46,244 nt of DNA from Clostridia bacterium (GCA_017468385.1 JAFUIQ010000046.1:1-46244), one strand, 5' to 3'. Shown: positions 1-11,709, counted from the first letter of the stretch. Program-made: numbers and translations. The notes: generated by a model not told the origin, from the letters alone.

Positions 1-1703
<1,703 letters not shown>

Positions 1704-1722
1704 TCAGTTATCGTGTGTTGGA

Positions 1723-4700
1723 TCAAAATTCGTCATCCAGGTCGTCGAGGTCCAGTCCGCTGGCCATAGCGGCTTCGAACTGCTCGTCGGTGGGTTCATC
1801 GTCTGCATCTTCCTCTGTGTAGGAATCGAACAGATCGTCCGTTGCCACGGATTCGCCCACATCATCCTCGGAGATGTCGCTGTCGCTGGAGACATAGTTC
1901 GGCGTTTCCAGATCGTCTTCGCCGATCTTGGAGAGTTCGATCTCCTCGCCGTTTTCGTCCAGAACCTTGATGTCGAGGGACAGAGCCTGCAGTTCCTTCA
2001 CCAGAACCTTGAACGCCTCGGGCACGCCGGGGGTAGGAATGTTCTGGCCCTTAACGATGGCCTCGTAGGTCTTGACACGTCCGGTGATATCGTCACTCTT
2101 GACGGTCAGAATTTCCTGCAGGGTGTATGCGGCACCGTAGGCTTCCAGTGCCCAAACCTCCATCTCACCGAAACGCTGGCCGCCGAACTGTGCTTTACCG
2201 CCCAGAGGCTGCTGAGTAACGAGAGAGTAGGGTCCGGTGGAACGGGCGTGAATCTTATCATCAACCAGATGATGCAGTTTGAGGTAATACATGATACCAA
2301 CGGTAACGGGGTTATCGAAGGGTTCACCGGTACGGCCGTCATACAGGATGGTCTTACCGTCCACGATCATGGTCTTTTCCTCGCCGGTGACGGGGTCCAC
2401 CTCGGTGAAGGTATCCTTACCCTGCGTGTTCTCGCCGGGCAGAACCTGGCGGGCCATGCCTGCCATGCGCATGCATTCGGTGATATCCTTCTCGTTGGCG
2501 CCGTCGAATACGGGGGTCATGATCTTCCAGCCCAGCTTTTTGGCGGCAATACCCAGATGCACTTCCAGCACCTGACCGATGTTCATTCGGGAAGGAACGC
2601 CCAGCGGGTTCAGAACGATATCCAGGGGAGTACCGTCGGGCAGGAAGGGCATATCCTCGGGGGGCAGAATGCGGGAAACGACACCCTTGTTACCGTGACG
2701 GCCCGCCATCTTATCGCCGACGGAGATCTTTCTCTTCTGGGCGATGTATACACGGACTACCTGATTGACTCCCGGCGGGAGATCGTCGGAATTGTCACGG
2801 GAGAATACCTTTACGTCGATTACGATACCGGATTCGCCGTGAGGCAGACGGAGGGAGGTATCACGCACCTCGCGTGCCTTCTCACCGAAGATGGCGCGGA
2901 GCAGTCTCTCCTCGGCGGTCAGCTCGGTCTCACCCTTGGGGGTAACCTTACCGACGAGGATATCACCGGGACGGACTTCCGTACCCTTCTTAATGATACC
3001 GTCGGCGTTCAGATCCTTCAGCGCGTCCTCGCCCACATTGGGGATTTCGCGGGTGATCTCTTCCGGCCCGAGCTTGGTATCACGGGCTTCGTGGGTATAT
3101 TCTTCAATATGAATAGAAGTGTAAACGTCATCGCGTACCAGGCGCTCGTTCAGAAGAACCGCGTCCTCGTAGTTGTAACCTTCCCAGGTCATGAAGCCGA
3201 TCAGCGCGTTTTTACCGAGGGCGATTTCGCCGTGATCCGTTGCGGGACCGTCAGCAATTACCTGACCCTTTTCCACGCGCTCACCGGCGTCCACGATGGG
3301 ATGCTGGTTCATGCACATGCCCTGGTTGCTGCGCTTGAACTTCAGGAGGTGGTATACTTCCTTCCGTCCGTCATCGTAGCGGAGGGTGATCTCATCGGCG
3401 GAAACGGCATCCACATAGCCGTCTTCCTTGGCCAGAACCACAACGCCGGAGTCAACGGCGGCCTTGTGCTCCATACCGGTGCCGACGATGGGAGAGTCGG
3501 TAGTGAGAAGCGGCACAGCCTGCTTCTGCATGTTGGAACCCATCAGTGCACGGGAGTTATCGTCGTTCTCAAGGAACGGGATGTGTGCGGTAGCAACGGA
3601 AACCACCATCTTGGGAGAAACGTCCATGAAGTCCACGCGGTCGTTCTCGATCTCGATGATCTCGGACTTGTCGCGTGCGGTAACCTTGCGGTTTACAAAG
3701 CGGTTGTTCTCGTCCAGGGGCTCGTTTGCCTGTGCTACGATATAACGGTCTTCCACGTCCGCAGTCATGTAGACCACTTCGTTGGTAACCACACCGGTCT
3801 CGCGATCCACGCGGCGGTAGGGCGCCTCAATGAAGCCGTACTTGTTGATGCGGGCGTAGGTTGCCAGATAGGAAATCAGACCGATGTTGGGACCTTCAGG
3901 GGTCTCGATGGGGCACATACGGCCGTAGTAGGTGTAGTGTACGTCACGGACTTCGAAGGACGCACGGTCACGGGACAGACCGCCAGGGCCCAGCGCAGAC
4001 AGACGGCGCTTGTGGGTCAGCTCTGCCAGCGGGTTGGACTGGTCCATGAACTGGGAGAGCGGGGAAGAACCGAAGAACTCGCGGATGGCGGTTACTACGG
4101 GACGGATGTTGATCAGCGTCTGGGGGGTCAGGGTCTCGTTGTCCTGAACGGTCATGCGCTCCTTAACGATCTTGTCCATACGGGACAGACCGATGCGGAA
4201 CTGATTCTGGAGCAATTCACCTACGCAGCGCAGACGGCGGTTGCCCAGATGGTCGATATCGTCGGTGGTGCCGATGTCGTGAGACAGGCAGAGAAGGTAG
4301 TTGATGGAGGCCAGGATATCGTCCTCGGTGATGTGCTTGGGCACCAGCTCCGCAATGCGGCGCATTACCTGAGCTTTCACTTCATCCTTGTCGTCACCGG
4401 CGGCTTCCATGATCTCCAGCAGTACGGAGGTACGTACCTTCTCCTCAATGCCGCAGTCGGTGAGATCGTAGCCCAGCAGAGCGGCGGGCTCGATGGTGTT
4501 GTTGCTGAATACCTTTACCTCGGTGCCGTCATCCAGTCTCAGATATGCCTCATTGATGCCGGCGCGCTCAATGGCCAGTGCATCCTCGGCGGACAGAAGT
4601 GCGCCCTCGTCGAAGAGGATCTCGCCGGTCAGGGGGCTGACTGCGGGACGGGACAGAGTGTGACCGGCAATACGGGAGTGGATTGCCAGCTTCTTATCAT

Positions 4701-5547
4701 ATTTATAACGGCCAACGGGAGCCAGATCATAGCGCTTGGGATCGAAGAACAGATTGTGGATCAGCAGCTCTGCACTTTCCACAATGGCAGGCTCGCCGGG
4801 ACGGAGTTTCTTGTAGATCTCCTTCAGCGCCTCATCCCGCACGGTAGTCTTGTTCTCCAGTGCCAGATTGTCGCACTCGTCTTTTTCCAGAGTAGCAGCC
4901 AGCTTCGGCTCGTCACCGAATACGGCACGGATCTCGTCAGCGGACTGGATACCCAGTGCGCGGATCAGCATGGTGATGGGGAGCTTGCGGTTCTTGTCGA
5001 TGCGTACATAGAACACATCGCTGGAATCCGTTTCGTACTCCAGCCACGCGCCGCGATAGGGGATCACGGTGGCGGTAAACATACGCTTACCGGTCTTGTC
5101 GATCTGCTGATCGTAGTAGATGCCGGGGGAGCGGACGATCTGAGAAACAACGACACGCTCGGCACCATTAATAATGAAGGTTCCGCTTTCGGTCATGAGC
5201 GGGAAATCGCCCATGAAGATTTCGGACTGCTTGACCTCACCGGTCAGCTTGTTGGAGAGGCGGACTTCCACCTTGAGGGGAGCGGCGTAGTTTACGTCGC
5301 GCTCTTTGCATTCCTCAACGGGATACTTGGGCTTGGAATCGAGAGAATAAGATACAAAATCGATGAAGAGGTTTCCGGAATAGTCCGTGATGGGGGATAC
5401 ATCCCGCAGCACTTCCATCAAACCTTCCTCGAGGAACCACTGATAGGAGTTCTTCTGAACTTCGATCAGATTGGGCATCTCAAGGATTTCGTCGATTTTG
5501 GAAAAGCTCATTCTGACGTTCTTGCCGACTTTCTGGGGCTTTACCAT
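1723..5547 (-). CDS. rpoB: DNA-directed RNA polymerase subunit beta
   Basis: Full-length beta subunit, 1274 residues. The start [17 protein letters not shown] at 5547 is chosen because GGAGTG lies just upstream and the protein then begins as family members do; an upstream extension to 5628 has no homologous look. The rifampicin pocket region (roughly 3985-4078) reads [17 protein letters not shown], followed by [13 protein letters not shown]. The Asp, His and Ser positions most often changed in resistant strains (E. coli 516, 526, 531) are unchanged, so the sequence gives no sign of rifampicin resistance; Pro replaces the E. coli Gln510. The C-terminus is a long acidic tail rich in Asp and Glu. 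Unlike the common Firmicutes order, no rplJ/rplL precedes it: the upstream neighbour is divergent and a good promoter lies at 5667-5695. Confidence 0.98.
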   Translation of the reverse strand: MVKPQKVGKNVRMSFSKIDEILEMPNLIEVQKNSYQWFLEEGLMEVLRDVSPITDYSGNLFIDFVSYSLDSKPKYPVEECKERDVNYAAPLKVEVRLSNKLTGEVKQSEIFMGDFPLMTESGTFIINGAERVVVSQIVRSPGIYYDQQIDKTGKRMFTATVIPYRGAWLEYETDSSDVFYVRIDKNRKLPITMLIRALGIQSADEIRAVFGDEPKLAATLEKDECDNLALENKTTVRDEALKEIYKKLRPGEPAIVESAELLIHNLFFDPKRYDLAPVGRYKYDKKLAIHSRIAGHTLSRPAVSPLTGEILFDEGALLSAEDALAIERAGINEAYLRLDDGTEVKVFSNNTIEPAALLGYDLTDCGIEEKVRTSVLLEIMEAAGDDKDEVKAQVMRRIAELVPKHITEDDILASINYLLCLSHDIGTTDDIDHLGNRRLRCVGELLQNQFRIGLSRMDKIVKERMTVQDNETLTPQTLINIRPVVTAIREFFGSSPLSQFMDQSNPLAELTHKRRLSALGPGGLSRDRASFEVRDVHYTYYGRMCPIETPEGPNIGLISYLATYARINKYGFIEAPYRRVDRETGVVTNEVVYMTADVEDRYIVAQANEPLDENNRFVNRKVTARDKSEIIEIENDRVDFMDVSPKMVVSVATAHIPFLENDDNSRALMGSNMQKQAVPLLTTDSPIVGTGMEHKAAVDSGVVVLAKEDGYVDAVSADEITLRYDDGRKEVYHLLKFKRSNQGMCMNQHPIVDAGERVEKGQVIADGPATDHGEIALGKNALIGFMTWEGYNYEDAVLLNERLVRDDVYTSIHIEEYTHEARDTKLGPEEITREIPNVGEDALKDLNADGIIKKGTEVRPGDILVGKVTPKGETELTAEERLLRAIFGEKAREVRDTSLRLPHGESGIVIDVKVFSRDNSDDLPPGVNQVVRVYIAQKRKISVGDKMAGRHGNKGVVSRILPPEDMPFLPDGTPLDIVLNPLGVPSRMNIGQVLEVHLGIAAKKLGWKIMTPVFDGANEKDITECMRMAGMARQVLPGENTQGKDTFTEVDPVTGEEKTMIVDGKTILYDGRTGEPFDNPVTVGIMYYLKLHHLVDDKIHARSTGPYSLVTQQPLGGKAQFGGQRFGEMEVWALEAYGAAYTLQEILTVKSDDITGRVKTYEAIVKGQNIPTPGVPEAFKVLVKELQALSLDIKVLDENGEEIELSKIGEDDLETPNYVSSDSDISEDDVGESVATDDLFDSYTEEDADDEPTDEQFEAAMASGLDLDDLDDEF

Positions 5548-5666
5548 TCCAATATCACTCCGTTCTGTTCGATACCCGGATTCTGCCGCGCCGCCGGGGC
5601 GGAGGGGCAAAAAACAGGCAAATAACATAAATAATGTAGAAATAAACCATTCTAATGCAGTTTATT

Positions 5667-5695
5667 ATTTTATCATTATTCCATGTCGAAGTCAA
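5667..5695 (-). promoter_or_regulatory. Promoter of rpoBC
   Basis: On the minus strand TTGACT (5690-5695) is followed after 17 bases by TAAAAT (5667-5672). It lies about 120 bases upstream of the rpoB start and is the only strong sigma-A-type match in front of the gene, so it is the likely rpoBC promoter. Confidence 0.75.
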
Positions 5696-5750
5696 CAAAA
5701 AAATCGGAAATCAATAGGAATTCCGCCTAATTTACAAATCAACCTATAAA

Positions 5751-5777
5751 TGTTTACGAAATATTTAAATGTAAACA
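5751..5777. repeat. Inverted repeat in the rpoB / dehydrogenase intergenic region
   Basis: Perfect 7-base arms TGTTTAC and GTAAACA are separated by 13 AT-rich bases. It sits between the two divergent promoters, a placement that fits an operator or a bent-DNA element. No T-run follows, so it is not a terminator. Confidence 0.5.
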
Positions 5778-5828
5778 ATCTGTAAATATTCCTTGAGATC
5801 AAATATTTGCCGGATTTTTCATTTCGTA

Positions 5829-5856
5829 TTGCAAACGGAACAATTCCGATTATAAT
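5829..5856 (+). promoter_or_regulatory. Promoter of the Gfo/Idh/MocA dehydrogenase gene
   Basis: TTGCAA (5829-5834), a 16-base spacer, and TATAAT (5851-5856). The spacer contains the small inverted repeat CGGAA-CAA-TTCCG, which could bind a repressor. It lies about 80 bases before the start at 5936. Confidence 0.65.
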
Positions 5857-5935
5857 TAAAGTGAATGAAAAATCTCCCGGCCGTCATTGGCGGAAAATCG
5901 GGTATACTGTGATAGAAGCAGCGAGGTAGCAGGCT

Positions 5936-7012
5936 ATGAGCAAAATTATCGGATGTGCCGTGGTCGGTCTGGGCATCGGCCAGGCTCACGCGGATGGAAT
6001 CGCCGCCGCAGAGGGCGGACGGCTGGTGGCCGTGTGTGATCTTTTGCAGGAAAAACTGGACAAGATGACGGCGAAATATCCCGGCGTCAAAACCTATACG
6101 GATTTTGACGAGCTGATCCGGGACGCCGAGGTGGATCTGATCAGCATCTGCCTGCCCTCCGCCATGCATGCGGAGTACGCCGTTCGGGCCATGCGGGCAG
6201 GGAAGCATGTGCTTATCGAGAAGCCCATCGATATCACCCCCGAGGCGGCTATGCAGATCGAGCGGGTGCGCCGGGAAACCGGCATGAAAGCCGGCGTCGT
6301 CCATCAGAATCGCTATAATGTGGATATGCTGCCCATCCGCCAGGCCATCGAGTGCGATCACCTGGGTCGGGTGTATCTGGGAACTTTTGCTGTCAAATGG
6401 TACCGCAAGCAGGCTTATTATGAAGGATGGCACGGCACGTGGGACATGGACGGCGGCGGATCTCTCGTGAATCAGGCGGTCCATACGGTGGATCTGATGC
6501 AGTGGCTCATGGGCGACGTGGAAAGCGTTACATCGCAAATGGACATCTACGGCCACGATATCGAAACGGAGGATACCACAGCCTCGGTGATCCGCTTCAA
6601 AAACGGGGCCATGGCCACCTTTGTCAGTACCACCTGCGCCTATCCGGGCATCTCCACCGATATCAAAATCTACGGAACAAACGGCTCTATCGAGGCGGAT
6701 CAGGATGTGCTGAAAGTATGGAAGGTCAAGGAATTTTCCGACGATTTTGCGGATATGATGGAATTGGATGCCGCCGATGAGGAAGAGGAAGAAGAGGAAA
6801 TGCTGGCCCGATACGGCGGCGGCAATCCCGCGTACGAGGCGCAGCATCCCGGTACGCGGACGGGACACCGGGCCGTGGTGCAGGATATGATCGACGCCAT
6901 CCGCTACGATCACGATCCGCAGATCATGCCCCAGGAGGCCATCAAAGCCGTGCAGATCGTCTGCGCGGTGTACGAATCCGCCAGAACGGGAAAGACTGTT
7001 CGGCTAAGTTAA
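5936..7012 (+). CDS. Gfo/Idh/MocA family NAD(P)-dependent oxidoreductase
   Basis: Predicted NAD(P)-dependent dehydrogenase of the Gfo/Idh/MocA family, 358 residues, which typically oxidises or reduces sugars, inositols or related polyols. The N-terminus has a Rossmann fold with the dinucleotide loop GLGIGQAH, the second strand ends VAVCD, and the family EKP motif appears as VLIEKPIDIT. The C-terminal half is the usual alpha/beta substrate domain. An acidic run of Asp/Glu occurs near residue 282, probably on a surface loop. The start has GAGG 9 bases upstream. It is followed after 9 bases by a short-chain dehydrogenase gene, so both are likely co-transcribed and could act on the same metabolite; the substrate cannot be read from the sequence. 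Confidence 0.88.
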   Translation: MSKIIGCAVVGLGIGQAHADGIAAAEGGRLVAVCDLLQEKLDKMTAKYPGVKTYTDFDELIRDAEVDLISICLPSAMHAEYAVRAMRAGKHVLIEKPIDITPEAAMQIERVRRETGMKAGVVHQNRYNVDMLPIRQAIECDHLGRVYLGTFAVKWYRKQAYYEGWHGTWDMDGGGSLVNQAVHTVDLMQWLMGDVESVTSQMDIYGHDIETEDTTASVIRFKNGAMATFVSTTCAYPGISTDIKIYGTNGSIEADQDVLKVWKVKEFSDDFADMMELDAADEEEEEEEMLARYGGGNPAYEAQHPGTRTGHRAVVQDMIDAIRYDHDPQIMPQEAIKAVQIVCAVYESARTGKTVRLS

Positions 7013-7021
7013 GGAGTAATC

Positions 7022-7783
7022 ATGAAAATTGCAGTTGTTACCGGCGCGTCCTCCGGGATGGGACGGGATTTCGTCCGCCAGCTGGACGCGGCGGATACCT
7101 ACGATGAGATCTGGGTCATCGCCCGTCGGCGGGAGCGTCTGGAATCCCTGGCGGCGGATGTCCGCGCGCCCTTGCGCATCATGGCGCTGGATCTGACCAA
7201 GCCGGAGAGTATTGAGGAGTATAAATCCGCGCTGGCCAAGTACAAGCCCTCCGTTTCCGTCCTGGTCAACGGAAGCGGATTCGGCCGCTTCGGCGCCTTC
7301 AAGGATTTCCCCCTGGAGGATTACTATACCATGGTGGATCTGAACGTGAAGGCGTTGGTGGCCATCACCTATGCCACCTTGCCCTATGTGACAAAGGGCG
7401 GAGCGATCTATCAACTCGGATCCCTGTCCTCCTTCCAGCCTGTTCCTTATATCAATGTGTACGGTGCCACCAAAGCCTTTGTGTTGTCCTTCTCCCGGGC
7501 CCTCAATCAGGAGTTGCGGGGAACGGGCATCCGCGTTATGGCGGTGTGCCCCGGATGGGTGCGCACGGAGTTTTTTGAGCACGCCGTGAAGGATGATACC
7601 ATCAAATATTATAATAAGTTTTTCGATTCCGATGAGGTGGTCCGCCGCGCATTGAAGGATATGAAGCGGGGCAAGGACGTGTCCATCTGCGGATTGTCCG
7701 TCCGGGCACAGGTGCTGGCCACCAAACTCCTGCCCCATAAAATGGTCATGCACGTCTGGCTGAAACAGCAGAAGAAGCTGTGA
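7022..7783 (+). CDS. Short-chain dehydrogenase/reductase (SDR)
   Basis: A 253-residue classical SDR. The cofactor motif TGASSGMG is at residues 8-15 and the catalytic Tyr-x-x-x-Lys is in YGATKAF; the Ser of the triad lies in QLGSLSSFQPVP. After the active site comes the usual PGWVRTEFF stretch. Classical SDRs use NAD(H) or NADP(H) to interconvert alcohols and ketones or to handle acyl chains; the substrate here is unknown. AAGGAG precedes the ATG. It is the second gene of a two-gene unit with the upstream dehydrogenase and ends at a strong hairpin terminator. Confidence 0.88.
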   Translation: MKIAVVTGASSGMGRDFVRQLDAADTYDEIWVIARRRERLESLAADVRAPLRIMALDLTKPESIEEYKSALAKYKPSVSVLVNGSGFGRFGAFKDFPLEDYYTMVDLNVKALVAITYATLPYVTKGGAIYQLGSLSSFQPVPYINVYGATKAFVLSFSRALNQELRGTGIRVMAVCPGWVRTEFFEHAVKDDTIKYYNKFFDSDEVVRRALKDMKRGKDVSICGLSVRAQVLATKLLPHKMVMHVWLKQQKKL

Positions 7784-7799
7784 TCTTCGGGTGTTATGC

Positions 7800-7840
7800 A
7801 AAAACGGAGGATTCCCCGTATGGGAAATCCTCCGTTTTTT
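7800..7840. terminator. Bidirectional terminator between the SDR gene and the cwlD-radA operon
   Basis: A long hairpin whose arms begin AAAACGGAGGATT and end AATCCTCCGTTTTTT, giving T-runs in both directions. It sits between convergent genes ending at 7783 (plus) and 7848 (minus), so it can stop transcription from both sides. Confidence 0.85.
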
Positions 7841-7847
7841 ATGTTGT

Positions 7848-8591
7848 TCAGTCATTTTTCACCGCCAGAAGGTCGATGGTGTTCAAAAGTAGTTTGCGGC
7901 GGTCTGGGTGCTGTTTCGTGCCCGGAATCTGTGCGTACAAGAGCGGCAGATCCTCCGCTGTGCCGCGCCTGCCCAATATACGGACGGCGATTTCCCAGAA
8001 ATCCGGATCGTCCAGATGCAGTATTGCCCGTGCCAGCCCGGGCAGGGCAGGATCCTTGTTCTCTTCCATGAGCAGAAGCGTTTCCTCGGCCCGATAGTAG
8101 TCGGCGGAGGGGTATGTGTGACTCTGCGCCGCATTCAGAATGCGTGCTTCCCGTTCCTCGGGCGGGAACGGTTCGGGCGGCGGCGGTGGAGTCCAGGAGG
8201 AATCGGGGGTATACGGCGGGGGATCCTCCTTCAGCCTTTCCGCATGGATATCCGCGCAGATGATTTCCACGTAGCCGTTTTCCAGACAGATCTCATATTG
8301 ATAAAGCGGTTCATCGAACTGCTTTTCGAGCCGTTTTTTTCTCTCCGACGTGGTAAAGGCGGTAGTAGAGATAATCCAGAACAAAGGAAAATTCTGAAAA
8401 TGGTTCTCCGCCTCCATGCTGTAATAGCGGATTCCCTCAAATTTCAAAAGAAACGCATCCGAGTTTTCCTCGTTATCCCAGTCCTCGCGAATGCGTAACT
8501 GCAGACACTGTTCTTCGCGGCTGTACTGCCAATCCACACAGACAAAATCGTGAAAATGACAGGACAGATATGTACGGTCTTTCGGTGTCAT
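7848..8591 (-). CDS. Protein of unknown function with proline-rich linker and HEAT-like C-terminus
   Basis: A 247-residue protein I do not recognise. The first 125 residues look like a mostly beta domain rich in aromatic residues. A linker of about 25 residues full of proline (including WTPPPPPEPFPPEE) follows. The C-terminal third has paired helices with LARAILHLDDPDFWEIAVRILGRRG, resembling HEAT-type repeats. There is no signal peptide or membrane segment, so it is probably cytoplasmic. The ATG is preceded by GGAGG. It lies 18 bases after radA on the same strand and ends at the shared terminator, so it is the last gene of the cwlD-radA unit. Its link to DNA repair or cell-wall work is suggested only by position. 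Confidence 0.7.
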   Translation of the reverse strand: MTPKDRTYLSCHFHDFVCVDWQYSREEQCLQLRIREDWDNEENSDAFLLKFEGIRYYSMEAENHFQNFPLFWIISTTAFTTSERKKRLEKQFDEPLYQYEICLENGYVEIICADIHAERLKEDPPPYTPDSSWTPPPPPEPFPPEEREARILNAAQSHTYPSADYYRAEETLLLMEENKDPALPGLARAILHLDDPDFWEIAVRILGRRGTAEDLPLLYAQIPGTKQHPDRRKLLLNTIDLLAVKND

Positions 8592-8609
8592 TTCGTCATC
8601 CTCCGTTTT

Positions 8610-9980
8610 TTACTCTTTCTTCGCCAGCAAGGTCAGCGCGTCGTAAATGCCGCCCAGGGGAACCAGATCGATGCCGCCTGCGGCCATCTTTCCATCGATG
8701 CACCGCTTGGGGAGCGCAATCTTGGTGAAGCCCAGCCGTGCCGCCTCGGCCGCCCGCTGATCCGCGGAGGAGATGGTGCGGAACTCGCCCGCCAGGCCGA
8801 TCTCGCCCATGGCAATCAGATCCGGCGGGATCACGATATCCCGCATGCTGGAGATCAGCGCCAGCGCCACGGCGGCGTCCGCGCCGGGATCGTCGATGCG
8901 CAATCCGCCGATGACGTTCAGATACACGTCGCAGGAGGAGAAACGCAGTCCCAGTCGTTTTTCCAAAACGGCCAGCAAAAGAAACATACGGTTGTAATCG
9001 ATGCCGTTGGCCGTGCGGCGGGGATTTTGCGCGTTGGTCGGGGTGACCAGCGCCTGGATCTCCGCGATGATGGGCCGCGTGCCCTCCAGAATACAAACGG
9101 CACAGCTGCCCGATACGTTGGTAGGCCGCTCGGAGAGGAGCATGGCGGAGGGATTTTCCACCTCTCTCAGGCCGGTGTCGCACATCTCAAACACGCCGAT
9201 CTCGTTGGTGGAGCCGTAGCGGTTCTTTGCCGCCCGGATGATGCGGTAAGACTGGCTCCGATCGCCCTCGAAATACAGCACCGCATCCACCATGTGCTCC
9301 AGCACCTTCGGCCCTGCAATGCCGCCTTCCTTGTTTACATGACCCACAATGATCACGGAAACGCCGTCTGCCTTGGCTCTTTGCATCAGCGCGGCGGCAC
9401 ATTCCCGCACCTGCGTGATACTGCCCGGGGCGGAATTGGCTCTTTGAGAATAGATAGTCTGGATGGAATCCACGATGAGGATATCCGGCTTCACCCGTTC
9501 GTACTCTGTGAGAATCGTGTCCAGATCCGTTTCCGTGAGAAGCAAAATCCCCTCGCCGGCCGTGCCCAGCCGCTTGGCACGGATCTTCAATTGAGGTCGG
9601 GATTCCTCGCCGGACACGTACAGAAGCTTGCCCTCCGTACCCAAAGCACCGCACAGCTGCATGAGCAGAGTGGATTTACCGATGCCGGGCTCGCCGGCCA
9701 GAAGCACCACCGATCCGTCCACCAGACCGCCGCCCAACACCCGATCCAGCTCGCCGATGCCGGTGACGGTGCGGACGCAGTCCGCATCCTCCGTGTCCGT
9801 CAGCGGAGCGGCGTGCTCTGCTACGCGGGCGGATGACGTGACGGACACGGGAGAGGCCGATGCGGCATAGGTTTCCTCCACCAGGGAGTTCCATGATCCG
9901 CATTCGGGACAGCGTCCCAGCCACTTGGGCGTTTGGGCGTCACATTCGGTGCATACGAATATCTTTTTGGGTGCTTTCAT
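8610..9980 (-). CDS. radA: DNA repair protein RadA (Sms)
   Basis: RadA is a hexameric, RecA-like ATPase that helps branch migration during homologous recombination and natural transformation. The 456-residue length fits the family. The N-terminal zinc finger has CTECDAQTPKWLGRCPECG (four Cys), followed by Walker A GEPGIGKST, Walker B-type LIVDSIQT, and the RadA signature KNRYGSTNE. The C-terminus is the Lon-protease-like domain found in RadA. The ribosome site in front of 9980 is weak (AGAAAG only). It lies 29 bases after cwlD on the same strand, a likely operon of cwlD, radA and an unknown gene. Confidence 0.96.
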   Translation of the reverse strand: MKAPKKIFVCTECDAQTPKWLGRCPECGSWNSLVEETYAASASPVSVTSSARVAEHAAPLTDTEDADCVRTVTGIGELDRVLGGGLVDGSVVLLAGEPGIGKSTLLMQLCGALGTEGKLLYVSGEESRPQLKIRAKRLGTAGEGILLLTETDLDTILTEYERVKPDILIVDSIQTIYSQRANSAPGSITQVRECAAALMQRAKADGVSVIIVGHVNKEGGIAGPKVLEHMVDAVLYFEGDRSQSYRIIRAAKNRYGSTNEIGVFEMCDTGLREVENPSAMLLSERPTNVSGSCAVCILEGTRPIIAEIQALVTPTNAQNPRRTANGIDYNRMFLLLAVLEKRLGLRFSSCDVYLNVIGGLRIDDPGADAAVALALISSMRDIVIPPDLIAMGEIGLAGEFRTISSADQRAAEAARLGFTKIALPKRCIDGKMAAGGIDLVPLGGIYDALTLLAKKE

Positions 9981-10009
9981 AATCGTACCGTTATCTTTCT
10001 TGTGAGATT

Positions 10010-10771
10010 TTATTTTCCTGCCGTCCCGCTGAGGGATTCCGCCGCGGCACAGGCGATCACCAGGGCTAATTGCCGGCGGTAGATTTCGTCCTTCAGACGG
10101 GTCAGTTCTTCTTCATTGGAGAGAAATCCGCACTCCACCATCACCGCCGGCCGCTGTATCCGATGCAGCAGATAGATGGAGGAGGTGGCCGCCTTGGTCT
10201 CTCGCTCGTTTTCAGGCTGGAGATACAGTTTGGTGTAGCTGCGGATCACCTCCGCCACCGTGCGGCTCTCCGGTGCGGTGGGGGAATAGTACACCTGCAG
10301 TCCGCTGTACTGGGGTTGGGGAAATTTGTTCATGTGGATGCTGATCAGCAGATCCGCTCCCGCCTCCTCGGTGAAGCGCAGACGGTTGCGCAGATCGTAA
10401 GTTTTCTTATGCCCCGTGTAGTCCGTGAGATCCCCGTACAGATCGTAGAGCAAACGGTCGTCGGTGCGGGTCATGCGCACATCGTATCCTGCGGCGGTGA
10501 GAATATCGGCCAGGGACTGCGCCACCAGCAGATTCAGATCCTTTTCCTTCGTTCCGTCTGTCCCCGACGCGCCGCCGTCCTCCCCGCCGTGCCCCGCGTC
10601 GATGACGATAATGGGACGGGATGGCGCTGCCGCATCCTCGGCGGATGTGCCGCGGCCGCACAGAAGGATGGCACCGCACCAGATAAAGAAGGCGGTAAGC
10701 GCGGAAAACAGGATACAGAACAAAACAAAACAGGCAATATACCGATTGGCGTAACGTTTTTGTGCTTGCAT
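10010..10771 (-). CDS. cwlD: N-acetylmuramoyl-L-alanine amidase, CwlD type
   Basis: Zinc-dependent Amidase_3 enzyme that cuts the bond between muramic acid and the peptide stem of peptidoglycan. In sporulating Firmicutes CwlD helps make the muramic lactam of the spore cortex. With the start at 10771 the protein has 253 residues, close to CwlD, and begins with one membrane segment (about residues 11-38), so it acts outside the membrane. Zinc ligands are visible in IVIDAGHGGEDGG (His61), Glu76, and SIHMN; the last catalytic Glu is in VECGFLSNEEE. The start is chosen because GGGGGA lies just upstream; the longer version to 10885 would run through the promoter. First gene of the cwlD-radA unit. 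A general autolysin is the alternative. Confidence 0.85.
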   Translation of the reverse strand: MQAQKRYANRYIACFVLFCILFSALTAFFIWCGAILLCGRGTSAEDAAAPSRPIIVIDAGHGGEDGGASGTDGTKEKDLNLLVAQSLADILTAAGYDVRMTRTDDRLLYDLYGDLTDYTGHKKTYDLRNRLRFTEEAGADLLISIHMNKFPQPQYSGLQVYYSPTAPESRTVAEVIRSYTKLYLQPENERETKAATSSIYLLHRIQRPAVMVECGFLSNEEELTRLKDEIYRRQLALVIACAAAESLSGTAGK

Positions 10772-10856
10772 ATCGATCCCCCGAAAACAATTTCCTATGT
10801 GCCATTCATACGCGGACGGGGGCGGAAATATGAGAGATCGCGCAGGGTGTACTTGT

Positions 10857-10885
10857 ATTGTAAACGATTTTGTCCCCGCTTGCAA
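10857..10885 (-). promoter_or_regulatory. Promoter of cwlD-radA
   Basis: Minus strand TTGCAA (10880-10885), 17-base spacer, TACAAT (10857-10862), about 85 bases before the cwlD start. It resembles a vegetative sigma-A promoter rather than an obvious sporulation-sigma site. It is back to back with the promoter at 10913-10941. Confidence 0.65.
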
Positions 10886-10912
10886 GTCTGTGAGGAAAAT
10901 ATCTGCGATTTA

Positions 10913-10941
10913 TTGCAATCCGGCCAAGGGCGTGATACAAT
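10913..10941 (+). promoter_or_regulatory. Promoter of the AIM24-type gene
   Basis: TTGCAA (10913-10918), 17-base spacer, TACAAT (10936-10941), about 40 bases before the start codon at 10982. Confidence 0.65.
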
Positions 10942-10981
10942 AAATATTGAAGAAAAATCCATATCCGCAAAGGAGATGCAT

Positions 10982-11659
10982 ATGCAGTACAGAATTGTCG
11001 GAGACTCCCTGCCGGCCGTGATCTGCGACGTGGCAGAGGGGGAAACTTTGATCACCGAGCGGGGATCCATGAGCTGGATGACCCCCAATATGAAGATGGA
11101 AACCGTCAGCGGCGGCCTTGGCCGTGCCATCGGACGGATGTTTTCCGGAGAATCTCTGTTCCAGAACCGGTATACCGCCCAGGGCGGCCCCGGCCAGATC
11201 ACCTTTGCGTCCAGCTTTCCCGGGGCGATCCGCGCCATCCGGGTCACGCCGGATCATCCCGTGATCGTCCAGAAAAGCGCCTTCCTGGCCAGCGAGGCCA
11301 CGGTGGAGCTGTCCGTCCATTTCCAGAAGCGATTTGGTGCGGGCCTGTTCGGCGGCGAGGGATTTATCATGCAGAAGCTTTCCGGCGACGGCATCGCCTT
11401 TGTGGAGATCGACGGCTACGCCTGCGAGTACGAGTTGGCAGAGGGCCAGTCCATGGTGGTGGATACGGGATATCTGGCCATGATGGATGCCACATGCACC
11501 ATGGATGTGGTCAGCGTGCCCGGCATCAAAAACGCTCTCCTTGGCGGAGAGGGAATCTTCAATACCGTGGTCCGCGGTCCCGGGCGGATCATTTTGCAGA
11601 CCATGCCCATCAGCGCCGTGGCAGGTACGCTCCGCGCCTACTTCCCCTCATCGAAATAA
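10982..11659 (+). CDS. AIM24 / TIGR00266 family protein
   Basis: A 225-residue, beta-rich protein of the AIM24 (TIGR00266) family, whose molecular role in bacteria is not settled. Family hallmarks are the early GSMSWM segment after an acidic strand, the glycine-rich run GGLGRAIGRMFSGES, and the C-terminal GPGRIILQTM. There is no signal peptide, so it is probably cytoplasmic. AAGGAG ends 6 bases before the ATG at 10982; the in-frame ATG at 10976 would touch that site and is less likely. It is a single-gene unit with its own promoter and a strong terminator at 11666-11706. Confidence 0.85.
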   Translation: MQYRIVGDSLPAVICDVAEGETLITERGSMSWMTPNMKMETVSGGLGRAIGRMFSGESLFQNRYTAQGGPGQITFASSFPGAIRAIRVTPDHPVIVQKSAFLASEATVELSVHFQKRFGAGLFGGEGFIMQKLSGDGIAFVEIDGYACEYELAEGQSMVVDTGYLAMMDATCTMDVVSVPGIKNALLGGEGIFNTVVRGPGRIILQTMPISAVAGTLRAYFPSSK

Positions 11660-11665
11660 TGATAA

Positions 11666-11706
11666 AAACCAGCCGCTTCATACGGGAGCGGCTGGTTTCA
11701 TTTTTT
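11666..11706. terminator. Terminator after the AIM24-type gene, shared with the murD unit
   Basis: Hairpin with 12-base arms AAACCAGCCGCT and AGCGGCTGGTTT, followed by a T-run at 11701-11706. A-richness before the left arm makes it usable in both directions; genes converge on it from both sides. Confidence 0.85.
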
Positions 11707-11709
11707 GCA

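Larger units (their letters stand above)
5548..5935. other. AT-rich divergent intergenic region between rpoB and a dehydrogenase gene
   Basis: No gene is seen in these 388 bases. The region is strikingly AT-rich compared with its surroundings and holds two divergent promoters, listed separately. Between them lies an inverted repeat, TGTTTAC (5751-5757) and GTAAACA (5771-5777), with further TTTAC/GTAAA half-sites near 5731 and 5782. Inside the spacer of the rightward promoter is CGGAA-CAA-TTCCG (5836-5848). These could be operator sites, but no regulator is identified. Confidence 0.6.
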
